64,000 bases of DNA from Marthasterias glacialis (lineage: Eukaryota; Echinodermata; Asteroidea; Forcipulatida; Asteriidae). The notes below the pieces were generated by a model, which worked only from the letters and a program-made list of their open reading frames with translations, searched no databases and was not told where the DNA came from. Below are positions 25,542-44,068 of this stretch, piece by piece. The DNA lies in contig OU452227.1 of the NCBI GenBank assembly GCA_911728455.2, positions 23,561,414 through 23,625,413 of the forward strand. The letters run 5' to 3'. A program made the position numbers and the translations under genes. Position 1 is the first letter of the stretch, and every line of letters begins with the position of its first letter.

Positions 25542-25547
25542 TTTATT
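25542..25547 (-). terminator. Poly(A) signal AATAAA, nearest to the CDR2L stop
   Basis: The hexamer is on the minus strand, about 210 bases after the CDR2L stop codon. It is the first consensus signal I noticed. Further hexamers lie downstream, so longer 3' UTRs are possible. Confidence 0.4.
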
Positions 25548-25758
25548 CAAACTAAAGATAGCTTTGAGGGTTCATGAGTCCTGATAACATACACCACATC
25601 GCTCTCTTGTGATAAAACCATTTTGTAAAACCATTCAAACATTAAAATTTAAGTACACACAGCCAAAGGGGACTCTTCTTTTTTCCTCCCACCTCATTTG
25701 ACTCATATGGATTGATGTGCAAGACAGCTGGACTGTGACAAAGATCTATTGTAAATCC

Positions 25759-32706
<6,948 letters not shown>

Positions 32707-32754
32707 GTCGCAGCCTCCTCTGGGCATCCTGTCTGACATCAGACGAGACCACAT

Positions 32755-34440
32755 CGGGCTTGTTCACAAGTCCTCTTAAAAAAACGAGAAAACTCGTACA
32801 AATAGTGGAATAAATGCAGTTGTTTACATTTAGCCTCAGCTATTGTGCGGTATAGCAATCGGTGAATGTCCACTACGACCTGGTTCATCTGATGATTCAT
32901 CACCATCGGGTGCAGTGCATTCCTTACGTTAACGACTCCTTCCGAGCAGCCGATGAACAAGACCAACAAGCTGAACGCGTGGCATACGTGTATTTTGAAC
33001 AGCGCCCTCTGCCTGCAGTCCAAACGACTTTTCAACAAGAACTTGAATTTCTCAATGACGTGCGATGCAGGTCTACTTGTAATCAATTTCATAAATCAAG
33101 GACCATTTTTGAACACCTTTGTCATGCTGTCACTGTTTGTCACTTCCCTATTGTATCCCTGTTTGTAATAGCAATGATGTTGTGTTTTACTGTACGGATT
33201 GGGGTCATTCCTACTATTGTCTTTCCATCCGGACGCTGTCTGTTGATTACAATTATGGTAAACATAAAAGGCAGCGCCATGAGCTACATCTAGCTTTGCA
33301 TTATATTATGGCAGAAAACGTGTCTTTTAATTCAAAGTATTGCACATTGGTTATTATTTACAGATAACTTTGACAACGAATTTTCCTTAGTCTGAAATAC
33401 TGCCATGTGCCACAAACATTGTCCGGAACACTTATTTCGGTTTGACATTATCGAAGTGAAGCCCGTACACGCGCAAAGCTTTGCAGAAGATAAACTGTTT
33501 CAATGATGTGCTTTCTTGAAAACATGAACATCTAAGATTGATGCAATTTCAGGTGTACGGTGTGTTGGAATTAAATGTTGGAGGCCTACCCATCCCAAAC
33601 CATAATGATATAGGCCTTGTTTTTTTTTAATCTTGTTGATGAAAAGTGGGGGCCGCGTTCCAGACCTAGAACTGTGATGACCATGCTCATTTTGCCGCTT
33701 ATTTTGAAAAGTTAAATCATAATCATAGCTTGTCTATTTTTTTTAACAGAGTGTCAATGGGGCTACACGGGGGGGGGGGGAGCAGTTGACAGCTTTACCA
33801 GTGTTCATTCATTTTCATTTAGATCAAGATGGAACTGCCGAAACCACCCTGCAGGTATAATTATCATAAAAGTAGCACTGCTCAGGTTGTCTTGCAATGT
33901 AGTAATATGTTGGCAAAGGGAACGGAGTTCCTTCTAACCTTTACACGTTTTCTGGTTGTTCCCTTCAATATTATTCCTTGGGTCAGATTTGTTAAACTTG
34001 GATCACTGGTCAACGAGGAAGACACCCATGTCCATGGGTCCGTTTACCTTGACGCCCACAATTTGAGTGAGACCGACTTCGAATCGCATTAAACCAGTGG
34101 CGTAGCCAGGGAGGGGGCAAAGGTGTGGGGAGCTGCCCCCTGTGGATCATCTTGCCTCTCTGCTTGCCCCCCTGTCAGCCTCGGGACACCGCGAAATTGG
34201 CTGTAATCAGCTATTTAAAATGAAATTGCCCCCTCTAAAAATATCTGTGCCCCACCCCCTGAAAAAATATGCTGGTTACGCCACTGCTTTAGGCCCAATG
34301 TGCATATATTGTGAACATGAATCGCTCGTGCTGTAAAAGCCGCTGGCCGAATCTCAACACATACACTGCTCCATAACTCACAAGTATTAAAGGACTAAGA
34401 CAAAACAACTTCTCATGATTTTCTTAACTTCAGTAATCTT
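32755..34440. other. Intergenic region upstream of CDR2L and beyond the kinase 3' end
   Basis: It should hold the CDR2L promoter and 5' UTR, read leftwards. I see no TATA box I can defend. Open frames on both strands at 32739-33293 overlap each other, show no family resemblance and are not called. A G run lies near 33771, and a MITE sits at 34095-34286. Confidence 0.5.
34095..34286. mobile_element. MITE with 'cagtggcgtagcc' ends
   Basis: It begins ccagtggcgtagccaggg and ends ctggttacgccactg, so the ends are inverted. The interior has C/G-rich gccccc runs. Ends of the form CAGTGGCGTARCC are common on animal DNA transposons. A decayed relative may lie at about 50345-50420 (ggctatgccattg). Confidence 0.65.
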
Positions 34441-34446
34441 TTTATT
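34441..34446 (-). terminator. Candidate poly(A) signal of the kinase gene
   Basis: AATAAA on the minus strand, about 430 bases after the kinase stop codon at 34877-34879. It is assigned on position only. Confidence 0.35.
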
Positions 34447-34512
34447 TATGGTTTGGATGATATTTGGAATGACAGTAGTGTGCGATCCTTCAATATTGAA
34501 CCTCCTTGCTCA

Positions 34513-34700
34513 TGCCAATTTCATAGAGCTGCTTAAGCAGAAAATATTGCTTAAAAGATGTCTGCTAAGCAAAAATGAGCAGGATACTAGTTACAAATTG
34601 TACATGTGATGGTAGTTTGGCCGGTAACCTTATTCTGGTAAGCTTGATTTTGTTGTGCTTAGCTACTTTTTGTGCTTAAGCAGCTTTATGAAATTGGCCC
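34513..34700. mobile_element. MITE family 'gggccaatttcatagagctgct', copy 2
   Basis: The ends gccaatttcatagagctgct and cagctttatgaaattggcc are inverted repeats. The interior has several gcttaagc and ctaagcaaaa phrases, as in 18585-18869. It lies between the kinase stop codon and its candidate poly(A) signal, so it could be part of that 3' UTR. Confidence 0.75.
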
Positions 34701-34876
34701 ATGTCCTCGGTGCATGTCACTACTACGACAGAAAGTAAAATCGCTCATTGACTATTTTTTGAAAGTGCTTTAATACTAAACTATTAGACAAGTTTAACTT
34801 AAAATAAAGGGATATCTATTTTGGATATTGAGTGGGGTACACCCTGATAGAATTTGTTTCTTTTTGAGTTCATGAA

Positions 34877-37800
34877 CTAGGGTGAGGGGGACCGTTTCTC
34901 CTCAGCCATCTTCTTGCGGCACAAAGCTTTAAGCTTCTTGTATACAGACTTCAGCTGGGGTCTTTTCGCCGGATCCCTTGACGCGCATGACAATCCAATC
35001 ATACGGACAGAAGACAGAGAACAATCATGAGATACGGTCGACTCAAACACCATCCCCAGGCTGTATGTGTCTGACTTGACGGTGAAGCCAGTTAAACCTT
35101 CGATGACCTCAGGCGCAACCTGGATAGAAATGCAAAGAGAGAGTAGTACCAGGCTATACTCTAAAAACTCCCGGGTCAGAATATGGACCCGGATCATCTG
35201 GGTCCAATGGGGCCTGATCCATTTCTGGGTCAGCATGACCCGCAATCTAATTTATACTGACTCGAAACTATGTCAAACTGACACAAAATCCCAGGGTTTT
35301 TTTTACCACAGTTCCCAGTCAATCTGACCCAGAAATGGGTCAGACCCCCTGTGACTCGGAATCCGGGTCAATCTGACCCAAGTGTTTATGCTACCTATAA
35401 TTCATGACAACAATGAGGATGTATCTCAATATTCCATCAGAAAACATGCTCCACCGAACAAAATAATTTATTTAAACAAAAGCATTCAGAGGGCAGAATA
35501 AGGACGGGTATGACACGCCTAAAAGCATAAAGGATAATCTGCGTATTTGTTAAGTCACGAAAGAGGGCGCTAGGCCTACTCATCGACAAGCACAGGAGAA
35601 GAAACTGTTGAGTGCCCCTCAGCAAGTAACAAAAGGACTTTGATCGATCCCATGTTTTGACTGGTAAATTGAAAGGATATTTTAAACAAAATACAGGGAA
35701 GTGTGTGCACACCCACAAGGAGAAATACATTTTTTTCAAGTGGCTATTAACAATAATTTGCAAAATACAAATAAAAATGTCATAAGCTCTTGGCGGAAAG
35801 ACTCATTGTCATCATAACAAAACCAGTTTGGATTCAACTCAACTATGGTTATCTATATTAATACTATCTGTACTTTGACCAAACAATGCATTTACCTGTG
35901 AAGCATTACGGTGTGCCTCTTCTTTTTCTTCCGTGGTCAGTACACAGGGAGGAAGTGGATTGTCAATTCGTTGAGCACATCCCAGATCAATAACCTTCCC
36001 TGTCCACGCCACTTGGGACCCAGGTGGATTCCTACAAACTACGACATTACCAGAATGTAAGTCATTATGCAGCCATCCAGCAAGGTGCAGTGCCATCAAA
36101 CCTGCCGTCACATCACGGCACACGTGGAGCCATTCCAGACAGCTCAGCGGGTTTTTGCTGCTAAACTTCGCTCTTATAAAGTCTTGCATGGAGTGTTTAC
36201 TTCCAGTGCCAATAAGCTCAAGAGCAAAGGAGCTGTAGTCGATGATTCCCAAGAGCTTAGGGATGAAAGGAGAGTGGCCAACGTCTCTCAATGCAGTAAC
36301 TTCATTTAGCATATTCTCGTCATACGTGAGTCTTACGCAATCATTTTTCATCTTCTTGACTGCAAGAAGGGTGCCGTCGCTACGACGACGCATCAGGAAT
36401 ACATTGGCAGTACTACCTTTGCCTAATATCACCTTGGATCCATTCCAGGACACGACGTATTCCAAGTCAGCAGCCTCAAGGGTAGGGTAAGATGAGATGT
36501 CGGGCAATGCTTTCTTTACACGAAGAGAATGTGTTAATTTGGCACTTTTGGAGTAGGTTGAGGTGTCAATATGGGTTTCACCGGTCAATGAACAGTTTGA
36601 AGGGCGTTGGAAATAACCGGGGACTATTGGTGGCAATACTTTCTGTTGGAAGGAATGTTCACATTGAGGTTCTAATGCCACCCCTGAATCTTCCTGGTTG
36701 TGTTTCCCAGCGGTTACATCCACATAATGTTTGTTATTATCACTTGCCCCTGATGACCGCCCTGCGCTCTCTTGAGCTGCAGTTCGTTCTTTCTTGGTTG
36801 ATTTCGCGTGACGTTTGTCACGGCTTTTCTTTGCCTTTGATCTGTTTGATTTTGCCGGCGATTTCTTGACCAGAGTTGGTAACCTTCAAAAGTTGATGAG
36901 AAAGTGGTATTATATTAATGAAATATCCAAGTGATTGTAAATAAATTATAATTTGCTGAGGAGGAGAAATTCAATATCTTGGGAAATTCAAACGAAAACG
37001 AATTCACTAACTTACATTTCACTGTTTGGCTCCAGGTCGGCTTCCTTCAGTTCAAAAAGCTGATCTAGTTTTTCGCTTGCCAGGGCGGCATTCTTATAGA
37101 TTCCCTGGTTATCCCAACATAAACAACGAAAGAAAAATCAGACAAAGCTTAGTTTAGTGAATAATTAATTTGTTCCGATTTATATTAGTTGCCGTGTGAA
37201 GAAATCTACATGTCCTCCAAATGGTAGATTATTACTTAATTTTCTAGAATGAATATTAACAAAAACTTTTTTCTCCTTCTCAGGTGAAAAAGTACAAAAT
37301 ATTCAGTGCTTTTTACACTCGCGGAAAAACGAGTATGGTAATTTTTTCCCGCAGAAAAGTGTTTGATAATAAAACACTTAGATATGGATCTAGCTGAAAA
37401 ACCATTGCATGCAGAAGCAGGTGTCTCCGGAGTGGAGAATACCTACTCTAATTAAATGATCATAATAAGAGTAGATGCCGTTGCTCAACATCTCCGGTAC
37501 AACAATTATAAACAATGTTATTGCTTTCAATTCCTTCAGACATATGACATTATTTCATGAGGTCAAAATGTTTATTTGTTATTTCCAAGTAAGATTGAAC
37601 GAGCTAATTGTTTTCATATTTAAATACCTCATACCTCAGCTATTTCTACGGGGGTCATCGGTGTGTTCTTCGCGCCATTAATTCTCTCGTTGTGAAGCTC
37701 TTCAGCGCGTTCCAGACAACTTTCCATCACATTCAACCAATCCCATTGCATGTATTTATTTGTATGGACATAGTTTACGTCTAGTTTCAGCTGTAAAAAG

Positions 37801-40800
37801 ATACATAATAATTGTTTCAGTTTTAAGAAGGTTTAGGCAAAATGTAAGGGGATATTTCTGAAATAAAACTGATGGATATTGGATATTGGCAAAATATGGA
37901 TATTGGGCTATCTGAACTTATGAAACTTGCAAAACTGTGCTTTAAAAAAACGTGAAACTGTCAATCAACTCACAGCATTTTTCTGTTCTTGTAAAGTGAT
38001 ACGATTCTTCTTTTCCACAACGGGATCTTGCGAGGTTTCTTGTTCCTTGATGCCATCATCTGATGACTTTGTTTTTGTTGATGACGATGGGCCATTTGCA
38101 TTCTGTTTTACATTGGCTATTGCGTCGTTGTTTTTCTCCTCGGTATGTAATCTGTCATTACGAACTCTCTTTGTCTTTTGTTTCCTTGATTTAGAAGACG
38201 AGTTGTGCTCAGGGATGGCGATGGATGGCAAAATGGAATTCGATGAGTCGTTGTTTAAAGCAGGTGAACATGGAGTGACAAGGTGACCTATATCTTGACA
38301 CTTCGATGACAACACGTCACTTTTAAGACATATTGCTGGCAAACGCTCTTGCGAGGCTTTTTGTTCCTTCGTGTTAGTTGTTAGAGACAGATTACCAAAA
38401 TCTTGACATTTTCTTTCATTCGTCTTTGATGACAAGGAGGCGACGGACTGAGAAAATGCATCACTTCTGAGACAGATTGCTGGCAGACACTCTTGCAGGG
38501 CTTCTTGTTCCTTGATGTTCGTTGCTGGAGAAAGATTACTGAAATCTTGACATTTTCTTACGTTCGTCTTCAGTGACAAGGAAGCGACGGATTGGGACAA
38601 GACATCATTTATAAGACAGATTGCCGGCAGACGCCTTTGCAAGGCTTCTTGATCCTTGGTTTCATCATCTGATGACTTGGTCTTTATTGATGACGCAGGG
38701 TCACTGCTCTGAATGACCATGGCAACTGCGTCTTTGTTTTCCTCCTCGGTTTGTGATCTTTCCTTCCGTACTCTCTTTGTCTTTTGTTTCTTTGACTTAG
38801 AGGATGAGTTGTGTTTAGTGATGTTAATGGGTGGTAAGAGGGAAGTCAGAGGCTCATAGTTTAAAGCTGATGAGCTTTGAGCAATGTGACCTAAATCTTG
38901 ACACTTTTTGTCATGCTTTTTTGATGACGAGAACGTGGCAGATTGTGACAAGACATCACTTTCAAGACAGATTGCCGGCAGATGTTCATTATCAGTCTTG
39001 GCAATGCCTCTTACCGGTGGCAGCTGTTTTGACGCAGCAGTGAACGATGAGGAAAGGACGTCGTGTACTGAAGATGCTACTGTATGAATCTCATCATCAT
39101 ACTTGGCAAATCCTTGTACAGGTTTAGGCTTCTCAGACTGAGATGGGATGTCAAGAGAAGTGACAGTGACATGTGCTGAAGATGCTACTGATGCAGGAGT
39201 CGCTGTAGGAGGTTCACTGCCACTAACAACACCAATGCATCGCATCGGTCTGCGGGTAGCATGTCCTTTTCCACCCTTGGCTTTTTTGGGTGGTACCGGC
39301 CGTAACTCTGTAAAAATATAAAACTAATTTTATTTTGGTTAAGTGGGATCTCCACAGTTGTCTTAATCAGGAAAGAAACAATGATTGTCAGCGACATGGT
39401 GTTTTCTTGGAACTGTAATGTAGAGTTTATTTTGCCAAAACGTTTATGGTCAAAAGATAACCGGGTTGGTTGTTACTCGTTTATGATAACTGACCCTTAT
39501 GTTCCACACCTCCGCTACGAGTTTTCTTCGAAACCAAAGTGCTTTGGTTCCTGGTTCCTGAGTCAGTCTGATCATCCAATGACTTGAGTGGTGTGTCCGT
39601 TGACTCTTGTGGTGTGTTGTTGGTTGACAAAACAGAAGTTGTCTTCTGTTGACGTCGAGGCAGGAGGAAGGTTCGAAGCCGCTCTGTCCATGGCTTACGG
39701 GACCTTGGAACCAGACAAAATGATCCAGGGGCTTGTGAGGTTAGAGTTCCTTGAGTTAGATGGGGAACTGGCATCAATTTAAGTTTAATATTCTTATGAA
39801 TTGTTTCGATATAAATAACATTACAAATAAAAAGCTTTCAGTAGTCTGAGACCAGCTCAGATGACACTGGACCAGAAAATTATAAAAGACAATTTTTAAT
39901 TAATAATAAAAAATATAAATGAAGGACGGGAAAAAGTGCCCAATTTCTACATATTTTATGTTTCAAATACTCTGAAAAGTTCGGAATATAGTGCATGTGA
40001 TGCTTTTTATTTTCAAAGGAATACAATAAACGGAAGCTTCAGTCAAAAATACTTGTCAAACACATGTTTTTAATATGTACGTACTAACCTTCCATTGGTT
40101 GTAAGAGCAGTCTGCTCTTCATCGATTGATGGTAAAGTAGTCTCTACACGAGCCGTAGAAACTGAACTAACGCGTTCTTTGTTAGTTGATGTTTGATGAC
40201 ACGATTTGTCCACTGCATGCTGGCCTCCATTCATGAAGATCGATGCGGATGTTGATAAGGCAGGGAACTGCGTGCTGTCTGCCGAATCGTTGGCACTGCT
40301 GGGGGACTGTTGTGTCGACAGTGACCCATCGAGTGGATGAACCTTGCCGATACGACGTGGACACAACTTAGTCCGAAGGGGTAGAAGACGTCTGTGGTGA
40401 ACAAAAATTAGCAACTTCAAGTGTCGTTACTTTATGAAGGTGGCCCCAGAGGGCTAATTCTTAATAACTGAGAAAGTAAATGAGTCTCGTGTGACCTCTT
40501 AAACTAGTCAATTGCTCAAAATTGATGCAGCAGCATGTTGGAAAGCTGTTGAAGATCTACCCCTGAACGACGAGTGCGAGGGGCAATTTTGTGTTTGTTT
40601 ATTAAATGCACCTCACAAGTAAATTTGTCTTTTTTGTTTTTCACAGCTCCTTTTATCACAGCTCAAATTAATGAAATGTTTTACATCTGCCGTTGGGCTT
40701 CGAGGTATTACAGAACAGATTTGTGGTGCCAATACAAAACGAGGGAATTATACAAAACACTTAGAAACCAATTTCCTTTTGAAGTTTTACCTCAAATGCG

Positions 40801-42671
40801 GTCCTCTGACGAGCGGTGGTTTGACACCGTGCTCATTGTGCTCATCTCTGACGGAGCATCTCTCATCACGGTGGAACTCATCCCGTGATACCGAGACGGC
40901 GCAGGTTGCCTGGTCGGCGATTTTGACACCTTGCCCGGTATCACCTCTCATCAGCTGAACCCCTCCACCAGGTGAATCCACGCTGATAAATCCTTTCTCG
41001 GAGGTTGGTGGCTGATCGGTAGCTCCGTACCATAGGGTCTTATCCCCGCCTCCTTTAGCCTGGAAGTCATCCTTGACTTCCGGCACGAAAGTTTCCACTT
41101 TCGTAGTTCTAAAATTTCTGGAGGAAAACAGAGAGTGTCAGGGTCAGTTTTCGGCATGGACGATGTATGTTTCAAAAGATACTGGGACTTTACAGTGTAT
41201 TCATATCATTAGGCGCTTTTTTGAGCCAATTTGACCCTTCGGAGCGCGTGACATGCCGTCATCATTGGGCCCTAAGCATTCCTGAAACCATCTCAACCCA
41301 TCGTGGGTACCTGGTATGCAACAAGTCAGACAATTGGGCGCACAAGACTAGTATTCACACACTCCCTCGCAGGTACCAATTTACTTATGGGTCAACACAT
41401 TCAACGGTCAAGACCGTGATTCCAAAACACACTACGATTAGTTCAATGTGACAGACCACGTAGTAATGACACTCTCGGGTCAGAATTGACCCGGATTCCG
41501 GGTTGCAGGGGCAGGGTGCCCGGCCCATTTCTGTGTCAGTATGACCCGGAATCTGTGCTAAACTGACCAACAATTTGTGTCAAACTTACGCAGAAACCTA
41601 TTCAAAATATCATTTTTTTAAAACAAGTTTCCGGGTCAGCCTGACGTTCCCAGAAATGGGACTCGGAATCTGGGTCAATTCTGACCGGGAGTTTTTAGGG
41701 TGTATCGGTATGTTTGTATATTCAATGTGAAAAGTCAGACAGTGTTGTCATTAATAAGTATATTTTATGTAGGAATAATTGATGGGGGACTGTCTAGTAA
41801 CCTGATAAAGTTGAATCTTACTTAGTATGCCATTTAATTGAGCTATTTTTAATGAGGTGGTGGAGTCTGAAAAGATCCGGTTGCTTTATTCTCAACGTTT
41901 CAACTATTAACTAGTGTGCTCTAGTTATCGTCAGGAGACTGGTGATACCGTCCCAGTATCATAACGACGAGACTACAGTACGAGTCGAAACGTTGAGAAT
42001 AAACCAACCCTTTTTACTATCGAGTCATGGCTAAAACGTATCTGCAAAGTGTATTTTTATAGTGAATGTACGCGTCACGCACAACTCTCAGCCAATGACG
42101 GGCTTTCGTTTGACCTCAGAGTGGGCGCGGTTTGAGCTTGTGACGTCATAATATATGCAGGGATCTATACAATAGTCATTAAAATATGTATGTCTACTAA
42201 GATAACATTCAAGTTATTAAACAGGAACCAGTGAAATCATTTGGTTTCAACGTAGGAATTGAGGGTGTGGATGCCTAAAATAAAAATAGCATGAACACAT
42301 TCATAAACCATAATTACTGTTCAAGTTAACAAATGCCTTGAAAAAGACTAGTTTTTACAATTTTTTGTTTTACAATAAACCGATGAACAGTAGGGAAACA
42401 AAATAATGAACATGGCATAGAATCTTTAAGCGCAATGGCCGGGGAAAATAAGATATTATTTAAGAATAAGCAGAATAAGAAACATTTGGCCTAAGGTAAA
42501 CCAGGAATTTTGCAAAGATAACAGTAGTCTGCTGTTCTATTATCTGGCATCCACCCGCACGGTACTCAGTCATTTTTATAACGTTGATATTAAACAGTTT
42601 CTTTATATACATTTTGTGAAGATTTGTTCTTACCTGATTCTTTCAGAAACTGCTGCCGCGAAGTTAAACAT
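34877..42671 (-). CDS. Repeat-bearing protein kinase with HND catalytic loop (nine exons)
   Basis: Exons in transcript order: 42634-42671, 40791-41108, 40089-40391, 39495-39703, 37974-39307, 37635-37790, 37016-37104, 35896-36883, 34877-35119. All joins keep phase: 3678 bases, 1225 residues. The kinase domain is C-terminal (about 960-1215): glycine loop GKGSTANV (970-977), AVKK with Lys992, HNDLHSGN with Asp1090 and Asn1095, DLG at 1115-1117, APE at 1147-1149 and a closing RDPAKRPQLK. All catalytic residues are present, but HRD is HND, so the Arg that contacts a phosphorylated activation loop is absent. The N-terminal 815 residues are low complexity. They hold four LPAICL repeats and basic clusters (KKQKTKRVRKER; KAKKSRDKRHAKSTKKER) that look like nuclear localisation signals. 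I cannot place it in a named kinase family. Least certain are the acceptor at 39703 and the first exon. Confidence 0.8.
35158..35392. mobile_element. Foldback 'actcccgggtcagaat', copy 1
   Basis: It starts ctctaaaaactcccgggtca and contains repeated inverted phrases (tgggtcagcatgacccg, ccgggtcaatctgaccca). A second copy is at 41470-41702. This one is in the last intron of the kinase gene, about 40 bases upstream of the final acceptor in transcript direction. MITE-like. Confidence 0.7.
38196..38990 (-). repeat. Coding repeats in kinase exon 5 (A-B-B-A order)
   Basis: LPAICL begins at residues 399, 516, 564 and 612 (codons starting at 38981, 38630, 38486, 38342). Copies 2 and 3 are 48-residue units (144 bases) ending near KCQDF.NLS and KEQ.A.QE. 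Copies 1 and 4 are longer. Both continue through KCQD.GH, HNSSSKS, KQKTKRVR, a TEE segment and KTKSSDD. The order long-short-short-long suggests a block duplication followed by a tandem duplication. Confidence 0.85.
41470..41702. mobile_element. Foldback 'actcccgggtcagaat', copy 2
   Basis: It starts actctcgggtcagaattgac and ends ctgaccgggagtttttaggg, inverted relative to each other, with gacccgg phrases inside. It lies in the first intron of the kinase gene. It shares ends and internal phrases with 35158-35392. Confidence 0.7.
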
Positions 42672-42859
42672 CTTGATCGCTGAATTATTCACTCGGAAAG
42701 TATCTCAAAAGATAAATCTCTCAGGAGAAATCTCTGCAACTTTGCATTAAAAACGCACTGAAGCAAAAAGCCCGTGTTGACCCATCAAAGAGTAAACTCA
42801 GACAAAGTTATTTGTTGCTTTGCCACCGCGTGGCAGCAGAACGGTTGCCAATTTTGACG

Positions 42860-43124
42860 CCCTCTTTATTGTGACGTGTGTGTGACGCTCTGTATGGGCT
42901 TCTGACGTCGGACTGTTACGTCAGGCATACGCGCGCGTCACAGCTGTTCCCAAGCGTTTTGTTTCTACATCTTGGGGGCTTTGACGTCATTAAGCCGCCA
43001 TCTTATTAGAGGTATGATGATGAAACAATGAAACGCAGCGCTACGTATGCGCAGCGCACAGGATGGGCCAATGAGCTACCTTCTTTTGACCTGTAGCCGA
43101 AGGCGCCCTACTCAAATGACGTCA
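42860..43124 (-). promoter_or_regulatory. Cluster of CRE/ATF-like sites upstream of the kinase ATG
   Basis: Two palindromic TGACGTCA sites lie at 42982-42989 and 43117-43124, roughly 310 and 450 bases upstream of the start codon. Half or near sites (gtgacgtg, gtgacgc, ctgacgtcgg, tacgtcag) lie at about 42870-42925. A GC-rich tatgcgcagcgcac sits near 43046. CREB/ATF binding is an inference from the motif. Confidence 0.45.
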
Positions 43125-44068
43125 AATGCATTAGTTCTATTTCCAGTCCTCTTGCGAGGCCTAGCTTCCAATATAAACGTATAGATTGTGACAAACAGAA
43201 ATGTGTTGTTTTCCATTTAGCGGCCTTTTGTACAAATGTTTGGACTGTAGAAATGTTAATGCTAAAGATTAGTGTTGGCGCATGGATGTGATTTTGACTT
43301 GCAAAGTATTATGAGAGTTAGCACAAAGTCTACGATCAAAAGTTTGGCAATATTTCTGTGGCAAACATCACTCTTTTTAATATCAAAACGACTCGACAAC
43401 GTGTAGATAGAGGTATCCAACTTTTATAGGCATAGATCTGGAAAATATATTTACCTACGCACTATAGACAATAATACTAAGGTTTGTTATTGCAAATAAA
43501 TAAGAGAACGCATTTAAGAAGTGAATGAAACTTATATTTTTCGATTTGAATTAAACCCCATATTGACATTGGGAGAAATTGTGGATACGCTTCAGTCATC
43601 CATTATCATCTAGGCAAAAGTACACATCACAAGATAGATTGTTTTTGTTTCTGTGTGAGCATTTTTGTAAACTACTAACTACACTCTGATGACAGAGTGT
43701 CACCAGTCGCTAGTATTAATTAAACAGGATCACATCCAGTCATTATGCTCCTTGAGCGGAAACAGTAACACCTGTGATCATTGGTACAAATACAAACTTT
43801 TATAGTCATCTTTCTGATAAAAAAAATATCAACAATATTTAAATTTCTGATAAATACCAAGACATTGTGCACATTACAAAGATGGAAAACTGGTATACAG
43901 CCTTAATCGAGCCTTCAGCACCTACTCAAAATAAATCATATTTCTGTATTTTCAACCACGGTGTAAGAGACAATCTATACTAATAAGGCATGTAAGTTTA
44001 ATTCCATTACCACAGTACAATGTAACGGCTTGAGGCAGTAACAATCTTCAGATGTCATAACGATGAGC
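42925..44068. other. Intergenic region between the kinase gene and the ARM-like gene
   Basis: Apart from the CRE cluster nothing coding is visible. The part from 43180 to 44068 is AT-rich and probably includes the 3' UTR of the ARM-like gene, which is transcribed towards it. I saw no clear repeat. Confidence 0.5.

Noticed and set aside
32739-33293. Overlapping 117- and 143-codon frames upstream of CDR2L
   Set aside because: They overlap on opposite strands in the probable promoter or 5' UTR, show no family and lack coding-like composition.
34877-36883. Haspin-type kinase
   Set aside because: Haspin lacks a normal DFG-like motif and APE. This domain has both DLG and APE in normal positions.
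40574-40958. Plus-strand frames at 40574-40958
   Set aside because: They overlap kinase exon 2 on the opposite strand and its intron. The minus-strand exon chain explains the open frame.
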